Shown here: positions 47,377 through 58,782 of the stretch, piece after piece | Layout of the letters: each line of letters begins with the position of its first letter | Numbering within the stretch: the stretch's first letter is position 1 | Source: Morella rubra | Lineage: Eukaryota; Streptophyta; Magnoliopsida; Fagales; Myricaceae | Direction: 5' to 3' | DNA: 64,000 nucleotides | NCBI GenBank assembly: GCA_003952965.2 | Contig: CM025849.1 | Span: 26,607,863-26,671,862, forward strand | Notes under the pieces: model-generated | The model's database searches: none | The model's input: the letters and a program-made list of their open reading frames with translations, nothing else | What the model was told of the DNA's origin: nothing | Translations under genes and position numbers: made by a program

Positions 47377-50214
47377 ACAGAAGGGTCATAGGTGGCCTAC
47401 TGACAATGAAAATCCTAGAGAAATTGAGGTGCAGAACGTACTATTGTGGACCTTCGAAGAGGAGGTGTTGTTGAAGGCAAAATAGGAGTGACAGATGGAG
47501 GTGAAGTCATAGGTGAGGTTGATGGGACAAGAGGAAGCGTTGGATAATGTGGAGATGTAGCTGGTGAAGTAGGTAGACTAGGTGGCTCTGAAGGGAAATC
47601 TGTGGCTGTAAGTGCAGTATGATTGGGTAGAGGACAAGAAATAATATCTGGAAGTGGGTTAGTAAAGATAAAAGGAGAAGGAATAGTGAAAGGTTGACTA
47701 GCTTTGAGGTGGAGAGGAAAAATATTCTCATGAAATGTGACATTGTCTGAAGTAAAGGTGGTATGGGTATTGAGATCAAGTAGTTTATAACCTTTAGTGT
47801 TGAATGGATACCCAATAAAAACTGAAGGTCTACTTCGTGAATCAAATTTCTTTTGACCATGAGTTCAAGTAGTGGCAATGGCTAAGCATCGAAAACTCTG
47901 AGGTGATGGTATGAGAGTGTATGACCAAAGAGGACTTCAAAAGGAGACAGGTTCTTTAGTAAAGGTGTAGAAATACGATTAATTAAATAGGTGGTAGTCA
48001 TGACATAGTCTATCCAATATTTGAGGGGCAAGCCGAATTGAAATTTGAGAGCTTTGGTACTTGGAGAAGATGTTGGTGTTTACGCTCAACAATCCCATTT
48101 TGTTAGGGTGTTTCGACACAAGATTTTTGATGAATAATATCGTGTTGAGAGTAAAATTCTGGGAGATGAAATTTTGGTCCGCACTATGAAAGGTTTTTAT
48201 TTTGGTGCCAAATTGGTTCTCAATTAGAGCTGAAAATGATTGGATGCAAGACTTTGTTTCAGATTTGTGTTTTAGCATGTAGTCCAGTACATCTAGATAA
48301 ATCTTCTACAATGATGGTAAGAAAATATTTCGATCCATTATAGGCAGTTGTGGCACATGGTCCCCATAAATCTAAATGAACTAATTCAAATAAGGAGGTA
48401 GAAACATGTAAACTTTCATTAAAAAGTAGCTTGTGTTGTTTTGCTAAATGACAAATTAAACAAGGCTAAGACTGTTGAGACGTAGTAGGTAAAAAGGACA
48501 GAAATAAGTTTGAGTCTAAAGGTGACAGATGACCCAGTTTGTAATGCCATAAGTCAAAAGAAAGGCAAGTTTCGGCAGCTGCAGAATTAATGGTGATTTT
48601 GTGCCAAGTGTTGTGACTAGCAAGGGAGGGGTCTAACTCAGTAGTTTGCACTTGTCCAGTGTCCAAATAGTAGAGTCCATCTGTGACCCTACCCTTCCCA
48701 ATCGTCACCCATGCTGCAAGGTCCTACATAAAATAAGCTTGAGGTAAGAAAACAAAGCAACATTGTAATTGCTTGGTTATTTTTCGTGCAAATAAAAGGT
48801 TAAAATTAAAATAGGGGACACATAACATATTATGTAATATGATAGTGTCAGTTAACCGAACAACACCTATGTGTGAAACAGAGACTGAATCACCATTTGG
48901 TAGCTTTACAGAATAGGCACATCTAGAAGTAATTTTTTAAAGAAGAGAGGTGATACAGACTATGTGGTCTGTAGCACCCATGTCTATTATCCATTGAAAA
49001 TTGGTGCTTTCGGCTGAAAAGCAAAATGATATACTAAACATGGCAGTCGAATATTTATTGGCTGGATGAAGGATGGTTTGGATTGTATTAGCTGAAAGTG
49101 AGATTGTGGCAGTGTCCTTTTTGAGTAATGCCATAAGTTCCTAAAGTTGTCCTTTGGTCAAAGAGGCCGATTATGCACTATCTTCATTAGAAAGAAGGGG
49201 TTCACTAGTTTGATATGCTGAGGCTCCACTGAACTTGCTTTTGCTAGAAAACTTGTGGCCAGGTGGGTAGCTGTGCAGCTTATAGCAATGGTCAGATGCA
49301 TGCCCTATCATATTACAATGTGAACAAATATGAGGCTCAACAATGCCAGCCCTAAAACAACTTTCAAAAATGTGACCAATGATTTTGTAGTGGGTACAAT
49401 ATAATTTGTCCTTCTTAGAACCACCAAATGGTTAGCTAATTTTGTGCCCATATTCCGTTGAGTGAGTAAAGCAAGATTTTCAGTGTTATGAGCATGAGAG
49501 AGAACCTGGCTCTATTTTTCTTGTTGCTGAATATAAGAAAAGACTTTGTTCACAGTAGGTAAAGACTCTAGCATTATTACTTGATCTCTCATATTGGAGT
49601 ACGAGTCGTGCAAATTCATCATAAACTATATCACATAGTCTCTTTGATAACCATTAGAAATTGTTTTTAAATTACCACATGCACAATTTGGCAGTGGGTC
49701 ATAGATGGAAAGCTTATCCTAAAGGGTTTTTAATTTTCCATAAAAGACACTGACAATATCATCACCTTGAATAAGGTTAGAAAGTGCCTTCTTTAACTTA
49801 TAGATCTTTGGTCCATTTTGTTGCAAAAACAATCATGCAATTCTTTCCAAATTTCACGGGCATCATTTACAAAGGCCACACTTGATCTGAGTGGAGCAGC
49901 AATGAAGTACTGCAACTAGGAAACAATCATGTCATTACATCATTCCTAGCTGCTGAACAAAGGATCTACTGAATCTAATCTAGGTGAACCCAATCTTGCC
50001 CCTGGCTCAAAGAACACGTTGTATAGCTCTCGACCAAGTGGCATGGGTCTCAATGGTAAGAAAGTCTGAAACCAAAATGGTTTCTGGATTATCTGAATTT
50101 TGTAGGTGATAGGGGCTATCGGTATCTGTCATATTGGAATTTTTCTTGGGAGGAAAACGTATAACAACAGGTGTAGCAGGTGCCTCTTCGGTAGTAATCC
50201 TTGCTCTGATACCA

Positions 50215-50527
50215 TGTCAGAGTTTTAGAATGAAAAGCAAGGCAAGAAAGATGCAGAAGGTAATGACGTGAGAGAAAAAGAATGAGAGTCTGTGAGAAAC
50301 TGTTGTATATTCAAATTTGAAAAAGTGAAGGAAGTACATATAAAAAAGAATTATCTAACCTCCTAACAAACTCTAACAAATAGAGAATGCTCTAGAAGAA
50401 TATATATACACGAAGGAAAAAGATAAAAAGGAAAATAGACTAAGGAACGTGGAAAGAAACGACAGAGGTTAATGAAGAATCTGTATGAGCTGCATGAGTT
50501 GACTCGGCATGATCCTGTGGAGATCTA
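50215..50527 (-). repeat. Copia LTR (right in the window, 5' LTR of the element)
   Basis: 313 bp, beginning TGTCAGAGTTTTAGAATGAA and ending GAGATCTA, where the usual CA terminus has mutated. It is adjacent to the tRNA-Met-type primer-binding site. Several substitutions separate it from the left LTR, so the insertion is not recent. Confidence 0.88.
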
Positions 50528-51427
50528 TCTCTTTCTCATCCCAATATTCTGCCTTTCACTATCCTTCCCCTCTCTTTCACCATTGTACTCCCTACAGGTA
50601 TCACTGCCTTCTTTGTCACATGGCTTGCCAACTTCAAGCTCCTCCTTTTCTGCTTCGACTTGGTTTTACTTTCATTTGACCCACCAAAGTCCCACCCCCT
50701 CTTCACCTTCATTGCCTGCTTCCTCATCAAAATGAAGCAAAAATATAAATACCCATCTGATCAAAATCTGCAAAAGCTAAAAAACTCATCTCAAAATAAA
50801 CAGAAAAGCCCTAAATTGTCTATGAATTTGCCAATCAAAACCTTGCTCTTAACTATAATGGTTACAGCCTCCAATGGTTTTAAACGTATACACCCAACGA
50901 TTGTGATAGGCCTCTATTGCTATATGGTATATCTCCTCCCAGACATAGTTTTGGGCATCTGCAATGCCATTGTGCGTGGCATTCTTGGGATGGAACTTGA
51001 ACTCCCGTCTGATGAGCCTTACCTTTCAACATCACTGCTAGATTTCTGGGGCCGGAGATGGAACCTAATGGTAACCAATATTTTGCAGCAAGCTGTATAC
51101 ATACCCGTTAGGTCAGTCTCGGAGAGCCTTTTAGGCACACAGAAGTGGGCCCCAGTCCCTGCTGTGTTGGCAGCTTTCACGGTGTCTTGTTTGATGCACG
51201 AGCTACTATTCTTTTACGTTGCATGTGTGGCTCCTACGTGGGAGGTCATGTGGTTTTTCCTACTCCAAAGGGCGTGTTTGGTATTGGAATTTCGCCTGAA
51301 AAAATTCGTTCTTAGCCCACTAGCCCCAGTTGCATTGGGCAGTCTCGGAACCATTGACAATCGGGTTTGTCATGGCCACAGCCGACTAGTTGTCCTTCCC
51401 ACCACTTGTCAGGAACGGCGTAGATGC

Positions 51428-52605
51428 TAGAGTGAACGGAATTATTTAAGACTCAGTACGACAACAATTGAACCTAGAGGGGGGTGAATAGGTTCTGCAG
51501 CTAAAACTTTAAATCTTTTCAATTTAACAATATGTTATCTGCACAAACTACACAAACCAGATCAGTAAGTTCAATACCCACCAGTTTTACAGCAATGCAA
51601 ATAATCAACAGACAATAAATCAATAAAGTTCGAATCTATATTCAAGATTCTTTCAAAACGAGAACACTTGAAACTTCAGTATATAGTTCACGATTATTAA
51701 CGTTTTAATCAAAAACAATAATTAATAGATCAATCACCATACAAAGACACAAATCTTTTGGTTACGAAGAGAAAATCTCTTGGAAACAAATTCCAAGAGA
51801 GAAAACTCTCCGGGCCGTAGGCCAGGTAACGATTTCACTAGCTTTTCAAACTCAAATACAAGGTGATCCATAGACTCAAGAATACCAATATCCTAGTCTA
51901 ACACACTTGATTTATTATCTGAACAACACCATTCGGATTTGCTTCAATGCAGGGATTGAAAACCTCTCATCCATTCAAAAAACTATCTACCTTTACCTAG
52001 CTATTCATACCTTGTCGTCCTCTATTGCGAACTCGCAACAACAGCAACCGCACGAACTTGGCACTTAGACCTTCAAGATTTCAGCAACCTCCGAAAGTCT
52101 TGAATCTGTTTTGGGGAAATAACCATGATGATCAATCTATAGAACTAAGAATCCTAAAGAGAGGGGTTTATCTTCAAGGCTCCATTCTCAGTTCATACAT
52201 ACGAAGGCTCAGAAAAAAGGGGCAGAAATATGCAAGAGAAGGTTTCACGTAGAAGACACGATATTTCTTGATTTTTCTGAACGTGTTTCGTAATGAAATC
52301 AGGGGAGTTATAAGCTCTTGGTGACTAATGGTTTTAGTGGAGGGTTTAGGGCTTTTTGGGTCTTTTATGACGTCATCCATTTAGTTATAAACGGACTAAC
52401 CAACTTCTGTTACTGCAGTGCCCCAAATCGCGCTTTTGTCTGACTTGCGTCTGACTTCCAGCTAACTTGACATTTTTGGGTAAAAACTCAGTCTTTTACT
52501 TCTATCTTCAGTTCTTCATAGTAGCTTCGAAACACCTTAATATCTCAGGAAATAAACTAAATTACATGTAAAGTATAGCCAACTAAAATAGTCCCTAACA
52601 TAGAG
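51428..52605 (-). mobile_element. solo LTR of about 1.17 kb in the last part of wax-synthase B3
   Basis: Body 51433-52600, from TGAACGG to CCTAACA, flanked by TAGAG on both sides (51428-51432 and 52601-52605). The uninterrupted paralogue B2 reads GATGCTAGAGCAATTTCGG, with one TAGAG. The stretch ACCTAGAGGGGGGTGAATAGG near the left end is the reverse of the CACCCCCCTCTAGG stretch also seen in the nested LTR at 46.1 kb, suggesting a related Copia lineage in minus orientation. Confidence 0.85.
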
Positions 52606-52664
52606 CTATTTCGGAATGTCTTGCTGTGGTGAAGTTTTTGAAGGAAAAGATCCAATGGACTTAG

Positions 52665-53947
52665 ACGAAAAAGTAGGATAAAAAAATCCCTTTTCAAGAA
52701 AATAATTCCCCCCCCCCCCAAAAAAAAAAAAAACTCATTCATTTTGATTGAGGTGCAAATGGTTCATTTAAATTTATTTATTGTGTTGTTTGGCCTTGCT
52801 GACCAATCGATATATAGAAAAAAGTGTGCTCAGGTACAAAGAAAATAAGATACTTAAATTAATATCAAACAAACTGTTGTGTTTTGTGTAGAGTAGTTAT
52901 GGGTTTTTGATAATTATTGTGACAATCTTTCTGTATCCTCTCGAAGGGTGTCATGGGTTTTTTTTTATAGTTTTATATATTAGTAGTTTTATATATACAT
53001 ATATACGAATGAATGCCCATGAAAACCTTTATCGTCCATATATATATATATAAGTCGTTGTTGTTATCATTGAAATATCTTTACACAATTACACCCTGTG
53101 TGTAAGGGTTAACAATTCTTATAATTTCGACTCTATTCCCGTAGTCAAACGAGTGGAATGGCGTCTAAGATATGGACATCACTCGATAAATAGTGGTGCA
53201 CTCAAGTGAGCCAATCCCGATAGATCATACTAAATGACTGACTTCGCACTTTAGAAATACTAGTACACATTCTTTTCTTGTCTTTTTTCTAAGCAAATAC
53301 TTTATTAAAACAGAACTAAAACAAAAACCACGAGGCCAAAATTTTCACATTCATTAAGTCATAAGGCCAGAATTTTCCTTATAAAATCCTCCTTAGCCGC
53401 ATCACATAAATGGCACTTGGTATCTTGGACGACTCCCATCACTTGTAGTCTCTTCTGGGTATACAACTTCTCCTTGACAACTAGCTAGAGGATGAAGCAT
53501 GTTTCGGTAGTACTACTGGTCCCCTCCCCATACAAGCCTATGCCACCCATTGCATACCATTTTTGCCTTCCCGCATAATATGCATATAGTTGAACCAAGC
53601 TGGCAAGCTAGGCCGGCCAGTAGGCCTCCTTCCCTAGGGTTAGTCTTTTTTCCTCATGCTGGAACTAACTTTTTATCCAAGAGTGATAGGATCATAGGGG
53701 ACTGCCGACTGCTCACTGTTTTATCTAAAGTCTTCAAAGTCAGAACTCAGAAGTAGGCCATATTCAATGGATTACGACTTCTTCATATTTTATTAGTGTC
53801 TATATATGTCTGGATCTATTCGATCTAATTGAGTAAGAGAGAGGATTCCGGATACATTCTGCGGGAGACTTTGCAAATCGATCCACAAGTTTCACATATA
53901 CATAATTGTTGTGCAAGGACTGTCCCTCCATGCAGGAATGATCGATG
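52665..53947. other. 3' flank of wax-synthase B3 and upstream region of C2
   Basis: The part 52680-53220 matches 38300-38790 and the part 53470-53950 matches 39510-39970. Poly-C and poly-A tracts occur near 52710-52733. No gene. Confidence 0.7.
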
Positions 53948-55458
53948 CATTTTGAAAGTGTTATGTAAATTGGCAGTTTTCTCATGGTCAAAACAGTCTT
54001 TTATTAAATGTATTTTTCATTTTAGAATTGTTGCAGCAACTTGATTAATTCAAGAATGACGTGGAGCTGAATAGAAAGTGGTTGGAAGGTGTTGGTGGCT
54101 TCTAGAACAATTGGAAATAGACGCTGAGCTGTAAGACAGTTTTTCGGTTATCTAGGTTAGCCTTGGGTCAGCCTGGCGAGTTTCTACAGCCTTCGTATAC
54201 CCCTTCCAGAAAAGACGCCCAACATTAAATCTAACCTGTTTTTACCAAGATACCCTCACAAAAATAGACTAGAACTTGGGAAAAAAGAATTCACGTCATT
54301 CACCAAGAGGATTCACGTACCTTGACCGAAAGAACTTCAAAAAACTCCTCTCTACCGAAAAATCCCGATTTTCTCTCTACCTGCGGAAAAAGATCTGATT
54401 GCATCTTGCTGTGAGAGTTGATTTGCTTCCCTCTGGTGGAAGGTTTCGAATGGTGTAAACCGTTGATCGTTGGGTCTCTCGTTCCCACTCGGTGTTGATT
54501 GGATCGTGACATTGCAAAGTCGAATCTTGAGAAGTTGATCAAGACTGGTTGCTGCCAAGTGTTTTCTGAGGAAGAATTGAAGGGTTGACGAGTTCGTCGA
54601 CGTCCACTATTGCTGATCAGAGTTGCTGGTCAAAGAAATTGGTGCTGGGCACCATCCTAGGAGAAGCCTATCTTGGGAGGCTTTACGAAGTATTGGGGAT
54701 CTGGGAAATGAAAAGGATTTTCATATTGATCACCTTTGTGTAAAGTTTTCAAGTATATAGTGGATTGACTGGTGTGGCCTTCGCACACCCGGAGTGTTTT
54801 TTTCTCTTAGGAAAAATATCCTCAAGTGATTTTTCACTTCGTCAACAAAAATCTTGGTGTTGATTCTAGTTCTTGTTTATCTTAAATCTTGTTTTAACTA
54901 ACTCATATTGTGATTACCATTTTGCATATCTAAAGTGCTACAGACGTGAGCTTTTACAAGCAAATTGGTTGTTGTTGGTTGATCTTGAAAATTGATCTAA
55001 GTCACGTGTTTGGGATTGAGTTTGTGAGTTGAATGTGTTGGAATCTTGGTGATTGTGTTGCTGATTGAATTACCTTAGTTTTGATTCATTAGTATTGATG
55101 TTAACAAACTTGCTTTAATTACTGTGTTGCTGAAATCTTTACTATAGTGTTGCGTTTACAGGGTAGGAAAAATCTGCATATGTTGTGTTGGTATTGTTGC
55201 TGAAAATTACAATGTCTCTTGATTGATTAGTTGCTGTGATTCACTCTTAGTTTGAGGTTATAGTTACTGATCATATCTTGCTGCTGCCACTCTACTATTA
55301 TCAATAGATTGTGATTATCTAGCTATTTCTATTTGCTGAAATATTTGCTTGACTTTGTAAGTTTCTGCTGTTTAGTTCACTTGATTGACTGTGTGTTAAT
55401 TGATTCTAGTGATCTATACAAAGAGTAGCCTTTAGGGTCTAAACGTACTTTCACATTT
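53948..55458. mobile_element. solo LTR-like element of 1.5 kb upstream of wax-synthase C2
   Basis: Body 53953-55453, from TGAAAGTGTTATG to CGTACTTTCA, so TG...CA with a 7-bp inverted repeat TGAAAGT/ACTTTCA. The target duplication CATTT is at 53948-53952 and 55454-55458. The empty paralogous site near 39973-39990 reads GATGCATTTAAAATACGG. There is no significant open frame inside. The 5-bp target and TG...CA ends fit a solo LTR; orientation and lineage are not determined. Confidence 0.8.
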
Positions 55459-55710
55459 AAATAAAATACGGCAAAAATAGACTCAGCAGGCTCCAGTCGG
55501 CCATACCCGTTTCCACTTACTACAAAGAAGTTGCATTTAAAAGAATATGACAAGTTAGGTCGTGTACAAACTCACTCACCTTATACCGCTCAATAACCAT
55601 TTCCATTTTCAGATTTAAGGCTCCCGATCTTGCCCTAGCTCACTCCCATTAGATTCAAAAATCACTGAGAGAAAGAGAAACAGAGAGAGAGAGAGAGAGA
55701 GAGAGAAGAA

Positions 55711-55925
55711 ATGGATGATGAACTGAAGAACTTCATCAAGGTATGGATCATGGTCGTTGTATCTCTGTTATTGTTACCACGTAGTTGCACTAATCCAAAA
55801 GGGTATGATGAGACTCCTATCTCTCCTCCCCGTCTTTTACGTCTTCACCATAGTCCCACTGAACCTTTATTCCTTCATTTTAGCGGCCCCACAGCCCTCT
55901 TCCTTGTTTTTGGTTCAATGATCAA
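55711..55925 (+). pseudogene. wax-ester synthase C2 fragment (N-terminal third)
   Basis: Starts with the C-type leader and ATG but has a 2-bp deletion after codon 18 (GTATCTCTGTTATTG against GTATCTCTCTGTTATTG in C1), which changes the frame. It breaks off at CTTCCTTGTTTTTGGTTCAATG, about 200 bases in. The same 2-bp deletion is found in C3, so the two derive from one already damaged parent. Confidence 0.87.
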
Positions 55926-56129
55926 ATGTCTGCAATCTTGTGATTTAATTGTTTTCTTATTTCCATCAGGGAATTTCTAGGACCTTCATTCCCCCTACCC
56001 AATAGAGGTTAAACGGTATAAAAAAAACCCAAAAATAGATTTATGCTTCCAACTCCCGACTACCACCTTACTTATTTTTTTTCAGACCTAGGTCCCGATT
56101 TCCCATTTCCCAAGTTAGAGGATGATTTG

Positions 56130-56775
56130 AGGACCTGAGAGGTCGTGTACAAACTCACTCACCTTATACCGCTCAATAACCATTTCCATTTTCAGATTTG
56201 AAGGCTCCCGATCTTGCCCTAGCTCACTCCCATTAGATTCAAAAATCACTGAGAGAAAGAGAAACAGAGAGAGAGAGAGAGAGAGAGAGAAGAAATGGAT
56301 GATGAACTGAAGAACTTCATCAAGGTATGGATCATGGTCGTTGTATCTCTGTTATTGTTACCACGTAGTTGCACTAATCCAAAAGGGTATGATGAGACTC
56401 CTATCTCTCCTCCCCGTCTTTTACGTCTTCACCATCCTCCCACAGTCCCACTGAACCTTTATTCCTTCCATTTTAGCGGCCCCACAGCCCTCTTCCTTGT
56501 TTGGATTGGCAACTTCAAGCTCCTCCTCTTCGCCTTTGATCAAGGCCCTTTATCCCCACGCCCACCCCCACCCAAACTTTCTCATTTCATCTGCATTGCG
56601 TGCCTTCCCATCAAAGTTAAACGACACCCACCTCTAAACACCAAAAACCCATCTCACCTAACCGCCAAATTCCCACAACGATCATCTCCAAATGCAGAAA
56701 CACCTCCGAAGCCAACTACAAATGCTGCCACCAAAACGCCTAGATCCACTTCCACCCAAACTTTCTCATATCATA
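56130..56775 (+). pseudogene. wax-ester synthase C3 fragment, with leader, truncated after the variable loop
   Basis: The leader and first 200 bases are nearly identical to C2. It keeps the 2-bp deletion of C2 but continues to about codon 150 (ACTACAAATGCTGCCACCAAAA). An extra ACAGTCC in CATCCTCCCACAGTCCCACTG returns part of the sequence to frame. It then joins directly to the 3' flank of the inverted small-secreted-protein block at about 56780. The part encoding DFWGRRWN and SGLMHE is absent. Confidence 0.87.
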
Positions 56776-57177
56776 TGGTTCTATGAATTATTTTGGACAA
56801 ACCATACAATCCAAGGGGAAGGATCACCAAAACTCAAGTAGGATGATTTGGTCATCATGTGGTGGAGGTAATCGAATAATGGCACTCAAATAAAAGGTAG
56901 GAAAATGCAAGTATCCTGATGCCCTTTAAGAATTTGACACGATGAAGCACATTTTTTGATACATAAAAAGCAGAACACGCATGACATTGAAAGTACAAAG
57001 ATAAGAGCTTATACACCTAGTAAGGTTGAGAGCTTATAAAGCAACACAACCAGTGAGTCTATGACCTTATTGGCGTACAAGCTTAGAAGAGCTACTACAT
57101 CTTATTCCACAGACACACCCATATACAGCCACAGGACACAGGATTTGTCTAATTCTGGTTGGTCTCAGTTTCCGACT

Positions 57178-57423
57178 TCAAGCTCCTCCACCAACTGCAC
57201 CGTGTCCTGGGTGACCATGGCCTGGCTTGCCGTGGTGTTCATGGTCGTGCTCGTGTCGGTGTCGGTGTTCGTGGCCATGGCCGTGTCCATGCCCGTCCAG
57301 CTTCTCACCATTGGCCGCCTCCACAGTCTCACCTAGCTCACGAGTTGACACCTCGGAGGAGATCACAAGAACAACATGAGCAAGGACAAGACCAAGTAGA
57401 AGAAAAGCCTTGGAGTTGGCCAT
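57178..57423 (-). CDS. small secreted Gly/His-rich protein, copy 2 (no intron)
   Basis: An open frame of 81 codons. It starts MANSKAFLLLGLVLAHVVLV, a clear signal peptide probably cleaved before STRELGE, followed by a Gly/His repeat region (GHGHGHGHEHRHRHEHDHEH, then GKPGHGHPGHG) and GAVGGGA. The N-terminus matches plant small glycine-rich, cell-wall-type proteins. The His-rich repeat suggests metal binding, but that is inference. The intron present in copy 1 is missing together with a few flanking codons. One extra G near the 3' end compared with copy 1 changes the last residues from EELEVEN-like to GGGA. The promoter with its TATA box is conserved, though a SINE has entered it. Confidence 0.7.
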   Translation of the reverse strand: MANSKAFLLLGLVLAHVVLVISSEVSTRELGETVEAANGEKLDGHGHGHGHEHRHRHEHDHEHHGKPGHGHPGHGAVGGGA

Positions 57424-57507
57424 TTTTCAGAAAAAAAGGCAGAGGATTGTAGACTTTAGACTGAGAAGATTATGTGAAGGATGAGTTACTACACTATGGC
57501 TCTCTCA

Positions 57508-57515
57508 ATTTATAG
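57508..57515 (-). promoter_or_regulatory. TATA box of the Gly/His-rich gene copy 2
   Basis: CTATAAAT on the minus strand, about 85 bp upstream of the ATG at 57423, at the same relative place as in copy 1. The SINE at 57561 lies some 45 bp further upstream. Confidence 0.65.
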
Positions 57516-57553
57516 AATTCTTGAGGAGGAGGAAGAGAGGCAAGTTGGGCCGG

Positions 57554-57693
57554 AGATGTTTTTTTTTTTCTAGGCAAATTGTGGTAGCAGGACCAGTCTA
57601 TGTGGGGGTGGGGGGATTCGACCCCAGATCAATCCCTCCCCAAAAGAAGGAGTGCCATCTGAGCTACAGCTCACTGGCGGCCGCGAAGATGTT
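57554..57693 (-). mobile_element. tRNA-type SINE 1, in the promoter of the Gly/His-rich gene
   Basis: Body about 57561-57686 with AGATGTT on both sides (57554-57560 and 57687-57693). On the minus strand: box A TAGCTCAGATGG (57655-57666), box B GGGGTCGAATC (57615-57625), then CTAG and poly-A. The inverted paralogue at 29.5 kb lacks it (GGCCGGAGATGTTTGTTTGG on the minus strand). Confidence 0.88.
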
Positions 57694-58780
57694 GATTGTT
57701 TGGCTTTGAAGATAGGATCGGATCAGTGTGCCATAAACATTGGAGTCCAAGAGTCAAGATTTATTTGCTATTGGGAACTGGAAGTGGAGCTAAATTAAGA
57801 AAAAGGGATCATCAGCTTCGGCCATGCATGCACTTGTAGAAGTATACTGTGTCAGAGAATATAATATGTTTTTTCCTGTACTAATAAAAGTAGATTATAT
57901 AGTGTGACATGACAGATATTGGTGTTTGTAAACAAATCCAACCGTGGCTTTAGAAATCCCACCCTATTTACCTTAGGCGCAAACTCCCACCTTTACTGAC
58001 CTTAGTCTCGGTTTCCAAAACTATAAATAATGTACTACTTAATTGATGCGCTGGCGTAGGAACACGACGTTTTTCTTTTGGGAAAAATTGCAATTTTTTC
58101 GTCCAAATTACGATTCTATTATCATATATCTCGATACACTGGACACGACTCACTTTTTAAATTATGTTTTTTTTCGCAACTCTATCTGTTGATACGTTGA
58201 AGTTGTTATCTACAACGATTTTCATGAGTCATGTGAACGTAACGTTCTTTTTAAAAAATAAATTTGACCTCATAATTTTAAATGAGTGATAATTTTTTTA
58301 ATAAAGAAATTTCTGTTAATTACATATTATTTATTGAGTCTACTGATCACTAAAAGTAATGTAGAAGATTTGAGAGAGCTCAAACGAGGGCGAATTTATT
58401 TTTAACTTATGAAGAAAGTCACGTAACATTCACATCTCTCGACATACTAAAGCTGTTATGTCAAATGATTTCCATCTCTTGTAAATGTGACTTTCTTCTT
58501 ATTTGAAAAAATAAATTTGACTTCATCAATTTTAAATAAATCATAATTTTTTTAATAAATTTTTTTTGATAATTATATATTATTTATTAAGTCTACGAAT
58601 AATTAAAAATAACATAAAAAATTAAGAAGAACTCAAATGAAAGTAAACATATTTTTAACTTATAGAAAAGGCCACGTAACATTTACGTGGGACAAGCGAT
58701 ACTGAACTAGATTCAGACGAAGCCGCAAAGAAGCTTGGGGAGGGAGAGAGACCACTGACAGCATCCTCACATGGCTTTTG
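57694..58780. other. AT-rich spacer right of the Gly/His-rich gene
   Basis: The part to about 57790 is the rest of the inverted duplicated block. Beyond, 58230-58480 and 58490-58700 share similar words (AAATAAATTTGACCTCAT or AAATAAATTTGACTTCAT, then ATTATATATTATTTATT-like, and GAAAGTCACGTAACATT or GAAAAGGCCACGTAACATT), an old imperfect tandem duplication of about 250 bp. No gene. Confidence 0.6.
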
Positions 58781-58782
58781 TT

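Larger units (their letters stand above)
44984..50532 (-). mobile_element. Ty1-copia retrotransposon, internally deleted, in wax-synthase B3
   Basis: Five-base direct repeats TCTCT (44984-44988 and 50528-50532) flank the element; the undisturbed B2 sequence supports the junction. LTRs lie at 44989-45252 and 50215-50527. A primer-binding site matching initiator tRNA-Met (TGGTATCAGAGC on the minus strand) lies just inside the right LTR at about 50200-50213, so transcription runs leftward. Minus-strand remnants, with many stops, give gag-like sequence, a protease with the DMGATDH motif (near 48960), GAG-pre-integrase, integrase, the start of reverse transcriptase (GCKWVFKIKF, near 45880) and RNase H (EYRAMAS...). 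The RT domain jumps to RNase H near 45700, so most of RT is deleted. Not autonomous. Confidence 0.9.
44877..52664 (+). pseudogene. wax-ester synthase B3, split by a Copia element and a solo LTR
   Basis: Three coding segments remain: 44877-44988 (MDGEIKRLVKVWLSVLASLC to the first insertion), about 50533-51432, and 52606-52664 (C-terminus, TAG at 52662-52664). The middle segment has its own lesions: a one-base deletion in TGCCTTTCACTATCC near 50553 and a frameshift before the end (AAAAAATTCG against AAAAACTCG in B2, near 51300). It retains DFWGRRWNLMV and SCLMHE, where Gly of the usual SGLMHE is Cys. Removing the two insertions gives the same exon layout as B2. The gene was probably dead before or soon after the insertions. 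Confidence 0.9.

Noticed and set aside
57601..57670. tRNA gene suggested by box A and box B
   Set aside because: No cloverleaf can be formed and the sequence has a poly-A tail and target duplication; it is a SINE.
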